Positions 1 through 16,639 of a stretch of DNA of 64,000 nucleotides are shown here, one piece after another. The position numbers and the translations under genes were made by a program. Location: NCBI GenBank assembly GCA_034670405.1, contig JAXDDX010000185.1, forward strand, positions 707,240 to 771,239, in the 5' to 3' direction. Origin of the DNA: Hoplostethus atlanticus (taxonomy: Eukaryota > Chordata > Actinopteri > Trachichthyiformes > Trachichthyidae). A model generated the notes under the pieces. It was not told the DNA's origin. It searched no databases and saw only the letters and a list, made by a program, of their open reading frames with translations. How positions within the stretch are numbered: the first letter of the stretch is position 1; each line of letters begins with the position of its first letter.

Positions 1-1189
1 ATTGCATACTGCCATAAACTTTTGTCCCTCTAATTGAAGCCTCTCCTCCGAACTTTCTTAGTTCTCAGGTTGCCCGGGAGACGAAAAAAAGTTGGGGTGT
101 TGCCTTGATATTTAACCCTATCCTTAATCTTAATCCCAACACTAACAACAAATTTCCATCCTTCGAAGTCCTTATTCTGCGACCCACAGCTATGAATCTC
201 CCGTCATTTTATTTAGCAGTACTTTACCGCCCACCTGGGCCCTATTCGCTGTTAGAAGAGTTCTCCAATTTCATCTCGGACTTAGTGACCCGAGCTGATA
301 ATATTCTCATTATCGGTCATTTTAACATTCACCTGAATAATTCCGCTGATCCTCTCAGTTAGGCCATCCTAGATCTTATTGATACTTGCGGCCTCACTCA
401 ATTTGTTAATGAACAAACCCACCATGGCGGCAACACCCTTGACCTGGTTCTGGCCTGCGGCATTCCTGTATCTGCTTTAGTGGTCTCCTCTTATGTGCCC
501 ACCTAGAACTTTTCCCTATCCTAGGACCCTCCATTCTCTATATGATCAATCAGTCGCTCTCCACTGGCACTGTGCCCTCCGCCTTTAAAACAGCCGTGAT
601 CAAGCAATTATTGAAAAAATACCGATAACACCCACTTTCAAAAACTAGTGGCCTGCCTATCTGAGGTCAAATGTTGGATTGCGCTAAACTTCCTACTTCT
701 TAATGGCAACAAAACTGAGATGCTGATTGTAGGACCAGCTAGACATAAACATTTGTTTGAGAATAGTATGCTAAATTTTGATAGTTGTGTAATCTCCCAG
801 TCCCAGAGCCCATACGTTAAAAACCTTGGGGTAAAATTCAACCCTACCCTCTCATTCGAGTTGCATATTAAGGAGACCATCTATCAATCTTCTTCGCAAT
901 ATTGCCAAGATTTGACCCATGCTAACAAAGGCAGATGCAGAAATTTTAGTACATGCCTTTGTATCATCGAGAATTGATTATTGCAATGTCCTCTTTTCGG
1001 GCTTACCTACTGGGCGCACTAAAAAACTACAACTGGTTCAGAATCCTGCTGCCAGAATCCTGACCATTTGACCATATAATGCCCATCCTATCCTCATTAC
1101 ACTGGCTACCAATTCAGGCCAGGTGTGACTTCAAGGTGCTTCTACTTACATATAAATCATTACATGGGATGGCACTGTCCTACTTAACA

Positions 1190-2472
1190 GGGGCCGTATT
1201 CACAAAACATCTTAAGGCTAAAAGTAGCTCCCAACTTGCGGATTTAGGAGAAACTCTTAAAAATAATGGGCGTGTCAGTCCTAATTTTAGGACTCCTAAA
1301 TTTTTGGTAGAGTATTTCACAAAGCGTTTTAGCGCTAAAACCAGCTCCTAAATCTGTGAAAAGTTAGGGGTAGTCAAGAGGACTCCTAAGGTCACTAAGA
1401 CCAAGTCACAAACAATCCTATGCTGGTGTCTGAGTGCCCAAGGACACTGTACAGCACTGAGGCAATAGGCAATAGAGCCTTGAGTGCTGAGCCTCCTCCT
1501 AATAAATGCAATAAATATTTCGAATTATAGATTACATGTTAATATAATCTGCAATGACATGTATAGCGAGGTTCATTTATGTATGAATACATTTATGTTC
1601 ATTTTTATATCTGCTAAATACATTGAATGATAGAGAATAAAACATTGTGGTCTAGTGTAGTTGAAAATAATTGGCCTAACATCCTATTACCTGTGGCGGT
1701 TGTTTGTTTGCTTGAATTCTGCAACCTCTGCCCTTGCCTGAGACTGCAAAGAATACCAGCGCTTTTCACATAGCTGGTTCTGGACAGAAGTGGGAAAGCC
1801 GCATTTACTTGCAAGCATATATTTTCCCACGCTTCTTTTGTGGTTTTTGAAGTTATCCCAACTACAAATTTTCCTTTAATAATGTCCTTCTTTTCATGCA
1901 CAAGTTGGGCAAGAAGTAAAAGCTGTTCTTGCGTCCAGTTTGGTTTTCGTTTTCATTTGCACAATGTAGCGTCACAAGTCTTCCTATCAGCCATGGTTAT
2001 TCTAGTCTGATCATTAAAAGGCGGCTTATATGTATATCCGCTAATTGTTTACGAGATGCCAGAAATGTAAGAGGCTGACAATTACCTGAACTTGACTAGT
2101 CAGTAGCCTATATTATTCTTTGTTTCATGTTTAATCAGTGACACTTAGCCTACATTTTTATTTTGAAATCTTTATTTGAATGAACATGATGCCTCGTTCT
2201 ACAGTATTTCTATGATGAAATCACTGACAGAGACCCATCCCCTATCAGCCAATCACTGTGGGCATAGGAAGTAAGCTTGTGACATCATCCATAGCAACGT
2301 GGTCAACCCCGCCCTTTCTCTTAGCTTAAGATATCTCCCCATTCCTTAGTAAAAGTTGGTCTCAGCAGCTTTGTGAATAGGTTTTAAGAGGAAACTCTTA
2401 GCTAAAAACTTTTACTGCTATTTGGGAGTCCTCTTAGTGGTAAGATAAAAAATGTTTTGTGAATACGGCCCC
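1190..2472. mobile_element. DNA transposon with SANT/Myb-like remnant inserted in LINE copy 1
   Basis: Ends are inverted repeats: GGGGCCGTATTCACAAAACA at the left and its complement at the right. Further inward the arms share degenerate CTAAAA and CTCTTAG motifs. The flanks rejoin to one LINE sequence when compared with copy 2 around 23030. It encodes a SANT/Myb-like fragment on the minus strand. Such a domain is known as a second protein of PIF/Harbinger and related elements; the exact superfamily is inferred. The target duplication is unclear. Confidence 0.7.
1614..1960 (-). pseudogene. SANT/Myb-like DNA-binding domain fragment of a transposon
   Basis: The minus strand reads KPNWTQEQLLLLAQLVHEKK, then DIIKGKF and KEAWENICLQVNAAFP, the pattern of the Myb/SANT-like domain carried by Harbinger-type elements. 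A one-base shift then continues as CEKRWYSLQSQARAEVAEFK, which is also typical. A stop precedes KPNWT. It is a decayed partner gene. Confidence 0.6.
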
Positions 2473-3222
2473 AGATCTGATTAAACCATATAAACCGCCA
2501 CGCGCCTTCAGATCTCAGGACGCTGGCTACCTGTCTATCCCAGCAGTCAAAAAGAAAACTGCAGGTAACAGAGCCTTTTCTTACCGGGCTCCCTACCTAT
2601 GGAACAGTCTGCCTGCCTCAATCAGAGAGGCAGGCTCTATCGAAGTCTTTAAGTCAAGGCTAAAAACCCATTTATTGTCTCTATCATTTGACCAGCCTTG
2701 TGGGAGTGGCTCAGTCTCTTCTCAGAGTAAGGCTAGACCAGATAGCTCAACCCAGCTCAGGTTCCTGCCGATGGATACTAGTATCCTGCCTACATGTCCT
2801 ATTCTCCTGGTCTAGCTGCTCCTGTCCACTGACGCTGGTCATGTTTGTGTGAGCGAGAGTGCGTGTATGGGTGTGTGTGGGTGTGTCTCCTTATCTGTTC
2901 CAGGCTGCAGCTCGGCAGAGTTGGTGTCTGCATGGTCCCCTAGTCCTATGACGACACTGACTGAGCTGCCGTTTTCACATCACATCTGGATGTCCCACCC
3001 AAATTAACTTTTATGCATTGTGTATACGCTGCTTGCCCAAACTCGGCATCTATTACACGCCCAACCATCCTGGTAGGGGGATTCCTCTCGGAGTAGCCCC
3101 TCCCGAGGTTTCTTCCAATTTTTCCCTAAGAGTTTTTTTTTTGGGAGTTTTTCCTTGTCCTCAGTGAGGGTCCAGGGCTGGGGGATGTCGTGCACTAATC
3201 ATTTATTGTTTTCACACATTGG

Positions 3223-3574
3223 GCACCAGCGATAGTACAAGATGACAATGTGATAAAAATTAGCCAATTAGTGCAACAAGTTTACATGGAACATCTGAAT
3301 GCAGCATCAGTTTCTTGGGATGAAGGGGTCAGCAAAGCATACATATTACATGGGATGTCAAGAAATAGGCTCTAACTTCTTTCTCACTCTCAATCCTAAA
3401 CTGATGCTTTCAGAACCTGATGATAATTTAGCACATATTTGTAGTATGACTAATGCCATTTTCATGTCATAATTGAAGAGGTAAAACAACAGGCTGACAT
3501 CTTGTTACAACTTGGAAACATTTCACGTGATTCAGTCATTGGAATCGCCACATCCCAAATATTTTTAGTTATGA
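3223..3574. other. smg1 intron 3, nothing recognised
   Basis: AT-rich DNA between LINE copy 1 and the hAT element. I see no exon or repeat signature. Confidence 0.6.
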
Positions 3575-3582
3575 ATTTAAAA

Positions 3583-4416
3583 TAGGGATGTTCATAATTA
3601 ACCGTTTACTGACAATAAGAATTTTGACCGATTAATCAGTTAAAAAAAAATATATATATATTTTTCAGTAGCGCCAGCCTGGCGCTGGGGAGATGATGAG
3701 ACTGAGGTGTCTGCTACCCAGGCTGGAGTCGTACGCCGCCGCCAGGGCAATGCCATGATGTTGCTCCTGGGAGACGACTACATCACCCCTCAACAAGCCA
3801 ATGACCCAGAGGCAGAGATGGACACTTATATGAGAGACAATCCCACCTCATTGGATACTAATCCTCTTGACTGGTGGAAAGCTAATTAGACGCGCTTCCC
3901 GAGGCTGGCCACTCTAGCGAGGCGCCATCTCTGCATTCCTGGGACATCGGTACCATCTAAGCGGGTATTCTCTGCCACGGGTCTCACAGTTAACAAGACT
4001 GCCCATCAGACTAACCCCACAGCATGTCGACATGTTGCTATTTCTGAATAAAAACCAGTAGACAAGCTGTCCGCTATGCTGAGGACTGAGGTAGGCCTGG
4101 CCTGTTTATTTTATTTTGAGGTCTGAAAAATGCGACTACAAGATTACGTTTTGTTAACCTGTTGGCTGTTTTTGATCATTAATTAGCCGAGAGGAGCGGA
4201 GGAGGAAGTTTTCGTTACAGCGCTCTCGGCGCTGGAGGATTCAATGTGTGTTTTCGTTTTGTTAATCTGTTTTTGTTCATTAGAAAGTCTGGCTTTCGTG
4301 TGTGATGATGTGACTATGTGTGAATCCTCATGTTCTGTTGTTGTTTATGCCGCTATTCGCACATGTAAAAATAAACCCCTTCTTATGAAAAAAAAACATT
4401 TGTTGTATTGGTATTT

Positions 4417-4454
<38 letters not shown>

Positions 4455-4568
4455 GGTCACAGACACTCGTCCATTCTAACTAGTACATTTTAATCTTGTC
4501 GGTTAACGGTCGGTTAACGAGCGTCGGCTATCAGTCAGAAGAAAAAAAAATCAAAATGAGCATCCCTA
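3583..4568. mobile_element. hAT element with 8-bp target duplication ATTTAAAA
   Basis: Inverted ends TAGGGATGTTCAT and TAGGGATGCTCAT are flanked by ATTTAAAA at 3575-3582 and 4569-4576. An 8-bp duplication is the hAT signature. Inside, the plus strand encodes the end of a hAT transposase: NPLDWWKAN near 3860, then after a stop SVPSKRVFSATGLTVNKTA near 3935-4000, the dimerisation domain. Shortened and coding-dead. It lies in smg1 intron 3. Confidence 0.85.
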
Positions 4569-4822
4569 ATTTAAAATGAACCATAACAAACTGCAGCAGA
4601 TATTGCCCACTTTTTGTGAGTTGAGTTGATTGTTTTAGTCTGAATATAACTGATCATTTTTATTACTTTGGACTGACAACATCCATGCCATTTTTGCCAC
4701 CTTTAACACATTTCGTATTGATGGTAAGTCCAACATGACGTGAATATGGCATGAATCTATGGAGCTTGGTAGCTATCACGTTTTCAGTGCACTCATCACA
4801 TCTAAGATTAGATATGTCTTAC

Positions 4823-10491
<5,669 letters not shown>

Positions 10492-10700
10492 TACCTTTCA
10501 GAGAGCTGCATGACCCGCCGGCAGCGGTAACCGTGTCTGTCCTCAGGCTTACTTCTCACTATGTGTTTATTCAACGTTCATGAATCGGTTAGCAAGCCAC
10601 TGTTGTAGCTAATGTTTAGTCGGCCTTCTTCGTTCCTGTGGACAGAGCAGATTCTCCCTCGTTTTATAACAGCGCCCTCTGTCGGCCGTTGACGTTTGCA
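10492..10700 (-). promoter_or_regulatory. smg1: putative smg1 5' UTR and promoter region
   Basis: This stretch lies directly upstream of the smg1 start codon. On the minus strand it has a TATAAAA-like motif at 10668-10662, about 170 bases before the ATG. The DNA from here to about 10.9 kb is more GC-rich than its surroundings. No transcription start can be fixed from sequence alone, so this is positional inference. Confidence 0.25.
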
Positions 10701-12609
10701 AACAAACAGCGCAACAGGTTTGTCTCTTCAGAGAAAACAAAACCAAAATTCCCTTCAAGCGTCACTTTTCTTAATATCTTTTCATCTCACCTATCGCTGG
10801 CTACCTGGACCGTTCACTTGGTCAGGATTAGTAGTTTTTCCCCTGACATCTCTGGGATGTGGTTGCCAGGCGACGGCATCATGAGTGGGAGTGAGGCTGT
10901 GCTGCAGCCTCAGGTTGCTTTGTCGCCTGCTAGGAATCCTGGCAAAACTGGACAAATGAGCGTTTCGGGTAGACTTGTGCATTTGACATGTGACAATCAA
11001 ACCTGCACAGTGATCACAATAAGACTTCTTCAACCAAACCTGCAACTCAGCATGGTTGATTCGCAATGTTGTTTTTTGACAGTTGATCAGTAAAGGTAAT
11101 GGGGTTTGTATTACTGGCAGTAAGTAAGATGTATACAGAACTTTGGTTTGGTTAGATGGTGCTGTGACATGACAATAAACAAGGTGGTACTTACTATGAT
11201 TAGATATTGGTTTACAGATATTGTCCTTTTATTAAATATTCTATATCTGCCGTCATGTCATCCACCTCTGATATGAGGGAGGTTCCTCCCTGACCACAGC
11301 TACGTAACCTGCAGCTGGAAAACCCACAAACAAAATACATTTTCATACATTTTATTAATTCATTATATGTTCAATAATGTTTTTGTAAATTAATTATTCA
11401 TTTAAAGTTAGTAATGTATCCCAAAGTTTCCTCTACCATTCAAAAGATGGGGTTCACCTTGCCTACCTAACCCTAAAGGGAATTTCATTAGTCTGGGTTT
11501 CAGTGTCCCATAATGGTCTAATTGCTTGTTTCAGAGGCTTTTCCACCCTGACAAGAATACAATTCTGGGGAAAGTCTGAATAATTTGTAGTTTTTCGGCA
11601 TGAAAATAGTCAAATTTAAAGAGATTGAATATCAGCACAAAATATAAGAGAGCAGCAGCTTCAATTAAAAAAATTCAGTATTAGCCTTCACAAAAACCCA
11701 TATCAGTTGAACCATATCAGTATAGTGCAAAGGAGTCAGTTCAAGATGTATTTGCTGTATAAAATATGCATTATCATAATAATAGTCTGTTTATATGACT
11801 GGATAAAAGTAGCTATGGTGACTGTTCAAGTGCAACAATCTGTCAGTATCATTGGGATATAAATGGAGGAGGGTCATGGGCTACTGCTTCATAGCACACA
11901 CTGTTAGAGCTTATGCATGACATAAACCACAAGGGACTATAGAGTTTGTAAGCTTAAACATGTTATCCGTTTTATTTTAACCAACAGACTAGTCATTTTT
12001 ATCTTCGCCTCAATATATGTGTAATCTGAAATATTCTGCACTCTGCTCCAGTGCATCTATCAGATTGGATTTAAAGTGGATTACTGTCCACATTCTAATA
12101 TCACCTACACCTGGTAATACACCTGGAACTACTGCAATGAGACAAATGTCCTAATAGTATCAAGTACCTCTTATAGCAGGGATCAGCAACTAGCGGCCAC
12201 TGTTGTGATGTCTTGGAATTGGTCTTGTGCCTATTTTGACTCGGTATGATAACATCTATACTTTATTTTCTTGGATCTGAACCATAGTTGGAAAGTTTAC
12301 TTTGTTGCATTTTCACATTTGGTTCATTTTAGGTTCACACTGCCCAATTACAAATGAATCAGAGCTTGTTAGCAAAAGTCACATGGACTCACAAGTAGCT
12401 AATCTACTGGACACGGTTTTGGTCATTCCGCGATATTGGAAATTTTGGCAGTCGGGAAGCAGGATCCAGTTCCAGGCCCTGTAACTTTAGCTAAACATAA
12501 TAGACTTGTCTGTGCTCGTTGTAATTTACCACCAGGTAAGAACACATGAATAAATAGCTTTCCGGTGTCTCTGAGCAGTTATTTGGTTATTTATCAATGG
12601 ACGCTACTC
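10701..12609. other. intergenic DNA upstream of smg1
   Basis: 10.7-11.1 kb is a GC-richer stretch that may belong to the smg1 promoter or to a divergent first exon. CAGGGATCAGCAACTAGCGG at 12178 resembles the end of hAT element 1 but is isolated. The rest is featureless. Confidence 0.45.
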
Positions 12610-13500
12610 TCACTTTAGCCCCTGCCTGAACCACCTTATCCTGAAAGATAAGCTCACAGTGAGGAACAGCCCTAAGTCTTCACAGAGCTCCCATGACCCA
12701 CAAAGCTCACACTCCTCTCTTGAAGATTGTTCCCTGGGAAGCAAGATCTTTGAGAGAACAGAGGATGACAATAAGGTTGCCCCTTCTATCAAGGACAAAA
12801 TCCAACTGATGGACAAGGAGATGTTCATTGATGATGCAAACAGTTGGGTGCCCCCCCCCCCCCTTCCCTTTTGCACACCATGGCTACCCAACAACAAGGA
12901 ACAGGTCCTGAGCAATGACCCCATGAAAGAGGTTGCAGAGTTCACGTATTTAGCAACAGCACCTTTCCCGCTGTTGCAACCTATGGGTTCAGGCGAGCAG
13001 CTCTACATGGAGAGAATGGCCAAGAAGCTAGGCTTTCATACAGAGGGACTTTTATGTTGACGACGGGCTCAGTCATTGCATTACATTACATTTACATTAC
13101 AGTCATTTAGCAGATGCTTTTATCCAAAGCAACTTACAAAGGTACTTGACACTATGTGGAGATCAAACCGTCAGCTGAGAGGTTCAATTTCCCTCAGTTG
13201 CGCTCAGTTACCCTCTACAGCTGAAGCCATTGGTCTGCTTAAGACAGCCCAAGGAATGCTTACAGTATCTAACTTCTTATCTAACTAATCTGTCCAGCTG
13301 TCATGCAAGCATTCCCATCCACAGACTAAGCTATGTACTTGAAAGACCTCGACCTAGACACTGACTCTCCTCCTGTACAGTGCAGTCTGGGATTGAGCTG
13401 TTGCCAGCAGTGAGAAGCTATGAACAGCTTGTTGGACCCATTTGGTCTTGTGGCACCTATCACCATTGAGTGGAAGCTCTTATTGAGATAACTTAACAGT
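12610..13500 (+). pseudogene. BEL/Pao-type retrotransposon pol remnant
   Basis: The plus strand encodes KIFERTEDDNKVAPSIKD, then MDKEMFIDDANSWV and a damaged LPNNKEQ block, which I recognise from the region before the reverse transcriptase of fish BEL/Pao elements. After an internal deletion another frame gives VATYGFRRAA and FYVDDG, the catalytic YxDD motif (about 13048-13066). Beyond a 128-bp insertion the frame resumes as LPSTAEAIGLLKTAQGMLT, and later DLDTDSPPVQCSLGL. It is broken by deletions, frameshifts, a C-run at 12850 and a nested LINE tail. No terminal repeats found. Confidence 0.7.
13074..13201. mobile_element. 5'-truncated LINE tail inserted in the BEL/Pao remnant
   Basis: Contains TCATTTAGCAGATGCTTTTA and CCAAAGCAACTTACAAAGG, the 3' tail also seen at 46886, 57386 and, inverted, in the SINE at 60451. 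GCTCAGT flanks it at 13067-13073 and 13202-13208, a 7-bp target duplication. Removing the insert rejoins the YVDDG and TAEAIGLL segments of pol. Confidence 0.75.
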
Positions 13501-13892
13501 GACACTGACAATTGGGATGTCCCCCTCCCAGCTGAAAACAAGGTAGAATAGATTGTAGATCAGTTTTGTCACTTCGGCCAAGACTTTCACTAACTCCACT
13601 TCTATTTTAAATAAACTTGAGTTCCCATGTGGCACACTATCAGTGGTTAAAGATTTGCTATGATGGAACTGTATGCTGATCAGACAGTCTCATAAGGAGG
13701 CAAAATAATCATATCAATCACATTCATAGTCCTTCAACTCACTTGCGAATTGGCAGATTTGTATTTTTGGATGTAAATCTATCTGTTTATTTGTGTGGAT
13801 ACTGTGGCATCCCCCCACCACCAATGCTCCCTCACCACTGATAGAGGGAGCCAATCACCAGGACAGCTGGGGACCATAATCAATGAGGTTTA

Positions 13893-14627
13893 TGCCGGGA
13901 TCAGACTACACAATATTTTTGTCTGTTACGATGGTCACTGTGTCAGATTAGGCGATATAGAGTGATAAATTCATGCCGTGTTTTGGCCAACAGACATGAC
14001 AGACTACATGGTGGTCACCGACCAATAATCGCTTGCTGACGTGCGTGATGTCATCGGAAAGCAGGTGCTAGGCAACGAGAATGTAAACAAACAATGGCGT
14101 CCGAAGCGGTATGCATGATATTAGCTGTCTTGTGTTCCGAAAAGGCAAAAAAAAGAAAAAACGACTGTGGACCCGTTCTTGGGTCGCATGAAGAGAACAG
14201 TATGGGTTGTCAATCCTTCAAAGAGAAATTGAGAACTTAAAAATAACAATGTTTTAGCCTGTAGTGAAACCTAAATGTAGCTAGCTGGCTAGCCTCCACA
14301 GGAGCCAGAGCTCGACAAACCTTTCCTCTGTTTCATAGTTCCACCTAGGGGCACCAACAACTTCATTTCTCTTTCGCTTAGCCATGTTTGTTTATAGCGC
14401 TCCGTGCTCCTATTGGTAAACGTCACGGACGAGACGGAAAAAAATTCTAACATGCTAGTCTTTTGTCGGGACGTCGTGAGGCGTCCCAGATGCGGCATCG
14501 GTTGTCGTCCACTACACAACATAAAACGATCGATTGTCGCACCCTGTCGTTCCTGACTCGACCCGACGCCCTACGTCTGCCGAATCGGACTATAATCGGC
14601 CTGATATTGTGTAGTCTGAATCCGCCA
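13893..14627. mobile_element. PIF/Harbinger element, non-autonomous, TTA target duplication
   Basis: Inverted ends TGCCGGGATCAGACTACACA and TGGCGGATTCAGACTACACA are flanked by TTA at 13890-13892 and 14628-14630, the PIF/Harbinger target signature. Inside, the plus strand at 14094 starts MASEAVCMILAVL and reaches RLWTRSWVA, a basic and Trp-rich segment as in Harbinger transposase N-termini, then stops. Confidence 0.75.
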
Positions 14628-14809
14628 TTACATCCACTGCCACATGCTGGAAACCTGGAGGTAACCCAGTTGACGCTAATCAGCAATCAGGCGCTGGCCT
14701 GGATAAAAGGAGAGAAAGGACAAGAGGACCCCCGTAGCGTATGGAAAGTGAGTTTTGAAAGCCAGAAATCTCCGAGCACTTGGCCAAGTCAAGAGTCATT
14801 AGTATTAAC

Positions 14810-16066
14810 TAGTGATGGCGAGATGAAGCTTCTCGAAGCATTGAAGCATTCCAGCCAAATGGGTTGAAAATGGGTTCATTTCTCGAGGCTTCAAATGCAC
14901 ACTAGGGCCACCTACTGGTCAACAAAAATCATCGTTTCAAATAATGCCGTAGAAATGTCTCCACGTGCAATCGCTTCCTATTCCGTTTGGTGGTGGAGTG
15001 TGTAGCTATACCACTCATAATGCCTTTCAGCAAACATGAGATTCATGGGTTCGAATCTGGCATGTCAATAAAATGTTACTTATTTATGATGCAGCATATC
15101 ATTATATGGCTTATTATTATAATGCTATGATTAGTAAAGGGGCAAATGTACCAGTTGTATAGTCCATTGGTGTAATTATCAGTATGATAAGATTTAAATA
15201 TAGCTACAGAAGGACAAGGCATATAGTGGCTACAGAAGCCTTCAACTGATGAGTGACAGTGCTTCTTTTAACTGGGCGGTGTATGGGGTTTTGAATATGC
15301 TTATGTAACTGGTTTGAGGACAGGGAAAGTGCTTGTGTAACTGGTTTGAGGACAGGGAAAGTGCTTGTGTAACTGGGCATAGGTGATGGAGGATGACAAT
15401 GATTGATTTTTATTCAGAGGCATGAAAATTATTGATTTTTATTTATAAATAGCAGTTGTTCCACAGTGTGAGGGCTCAGACGGTTTCTTTTTTTGGTTAC
15501 AATGTCCCCTGCTTTGGAGAACACGCGTTCACATGGAACAGATGACGCAGGGGTGCACAAAAATCCCAGTGCCAGTACAGGTGGGGGTAGATGGTAAAAT
15601 ACATTGTTAAAAAGGAAAGTAAGGACCCTCCCAAGCAATTCAATGTAGATATAATATACATGATATCTGTATCTAGTTATGGCATGACACCTATGCATAG
15701 ACATACCTTATTGGGAGAAATTAAATCAAAGTATGCCCATACTGGGGAAAATCTACGCTTTCTCTGTGGCTCCATCTCAAACCGATCTCACCGCTATCTC
15801 ACCGCTATCTCAACACTGTCTCAAAAGTCTCCTGTCCTACTACAACCCACGAATTATGGGGGGGATTTCTTTCCTTATATCCGTGATTCAAAACTGCCCA
15901 CCAAACCCGAATCCATTCCTGAAGCACGTACGTGAATGAGGCTTCAAACGTCATCGTGACGTAATGACGTAAAAATGATACACGCCCCGATACATAGGTT
16001 CACGAGAAACTGCCCTACGTTCTCGATACGCGCTTCGAAGCCCCGGTATCAAGCGTAACATCACTA
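14810..16066. mobile_element. hAT element with target duplication GTATTAAC
   Basis: Ends TAGTGATG and its complement CATCACTA are flanked by GTATTAAC at 14802-14809 and 16067-16074. On the minus strand at 15429-15590 it encodes the end of a hAT transposase. A 32-bp direct repeat lies near 15307-15372. The host sequence is itself a repeat: the flanks rejoin to match 59886-60003, which acts as an empty site. Confidence 0.85.
15429..15590 (-). pseudogene. hAT transposase C-terminal dimerisation domain remnant
   Basis: Minus-strand reading gives PASSVPCERVFSKAGDIVTK then NRLSPHTVEQLLFINKNQ and a stop. This is the typical last segment of hAT transposases of the ZBED type. The catalytic part is missing. 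Confidence 0.75.
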
Positions 16067-16639
16067 GTATTAACCAACAACTGTATCAACCCCCACAGAT
16101 ATAATGGTAATTTTGTGCTATGCAGCAGTGAAAACCCTACTTATTGGGAATCTCTGTCTCCCTTTATCCCCCGTCATGTCTAAACATGCTGTGGAATAAG
16201 CTTTCTCCTATGGATTCAGTTTATATTTGAGAAGACTTTGTCAGTCAGTTATTCTTGAGAGGTAAGATTTTTTTTACAACCCTATCAATTAGAAGTCAAA
16301 GAAATTTCATCCTTTAGATTGTAACTTTTAATACAACAGGGGAGGGTGTACTGCAGTTTTCACAACTGCTTACACTCATTTTCCTGAAATGCTACGCCAT
16401 TTCCCCCAAAATGTAAATATAAACAAAACTAAGAAGCCACAATGTTCTGGCCAAACCTCGGACTCAGAATGAAACGTTGCCTTTCCAATGACACACAAAG
16501 CCATCAAATGCGTCAACACTACTAAATACCCATTATACAGATGTTAATGAACTAGTAATTCATTAACAAGCAACCTCTATATATTTTGCACTAATTTGCA
16601 ACAACATACTGCTGTAATCCAAATAAATTATGTGTGAAA

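Larger units (their letters stand above)
1..3222 (+). mobile_element. degraded L2-like LINE, copy 1, inside smg1 intron 3
   Basis: This copy is homologous to the second LINE at 18937-23837: shared stretches cover the endonuclease region (IFNPILNLNPNTNNK, SFYLAVLYRPPGPYS), the end of the reverse transcriptase ([20 protein letters not shown]) and the 3' UTR. Compared with copy 2 it has large internal deletions near 20, 505 and 620, many stops, and a 1.28-kb DNA transposon inserted at 1190-2472. It stops at about 3222, before the TGATT-type tail of copy 2. The 5' part is cut by the window edge. It is non-functional. Confidence 0.85.

Noticed and set aside
10495..10513. An upstream ATG reading MQLSER before smg1 exon 2
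   Set aside because: It splices in phase with exon 2 by chance through a GTAATG site, but the ATG at 10491 gives the conserved SMG1 N-terminus and the WNDWQPR block, so MQLSER is most likely 5' UTR.
10638..11093. Plus-strand 151-residue open frame upstream of smg1, with an internal ATG at 10881 reading MSGSEAVLQPQ
   Set aside because: I considered a divergent tmc7 first exon, since TMC7 lies beside SMG1 in mammals. The similarity is too short, and I saw no further TMC exons between 11 and 29 kb.
12178..12220. Isolated hAT end CAGGGATCAGCAACTAGCGG
   Set aside because: It resembles the left end of hAT element 1, but no right end or target duplication was found nearby.
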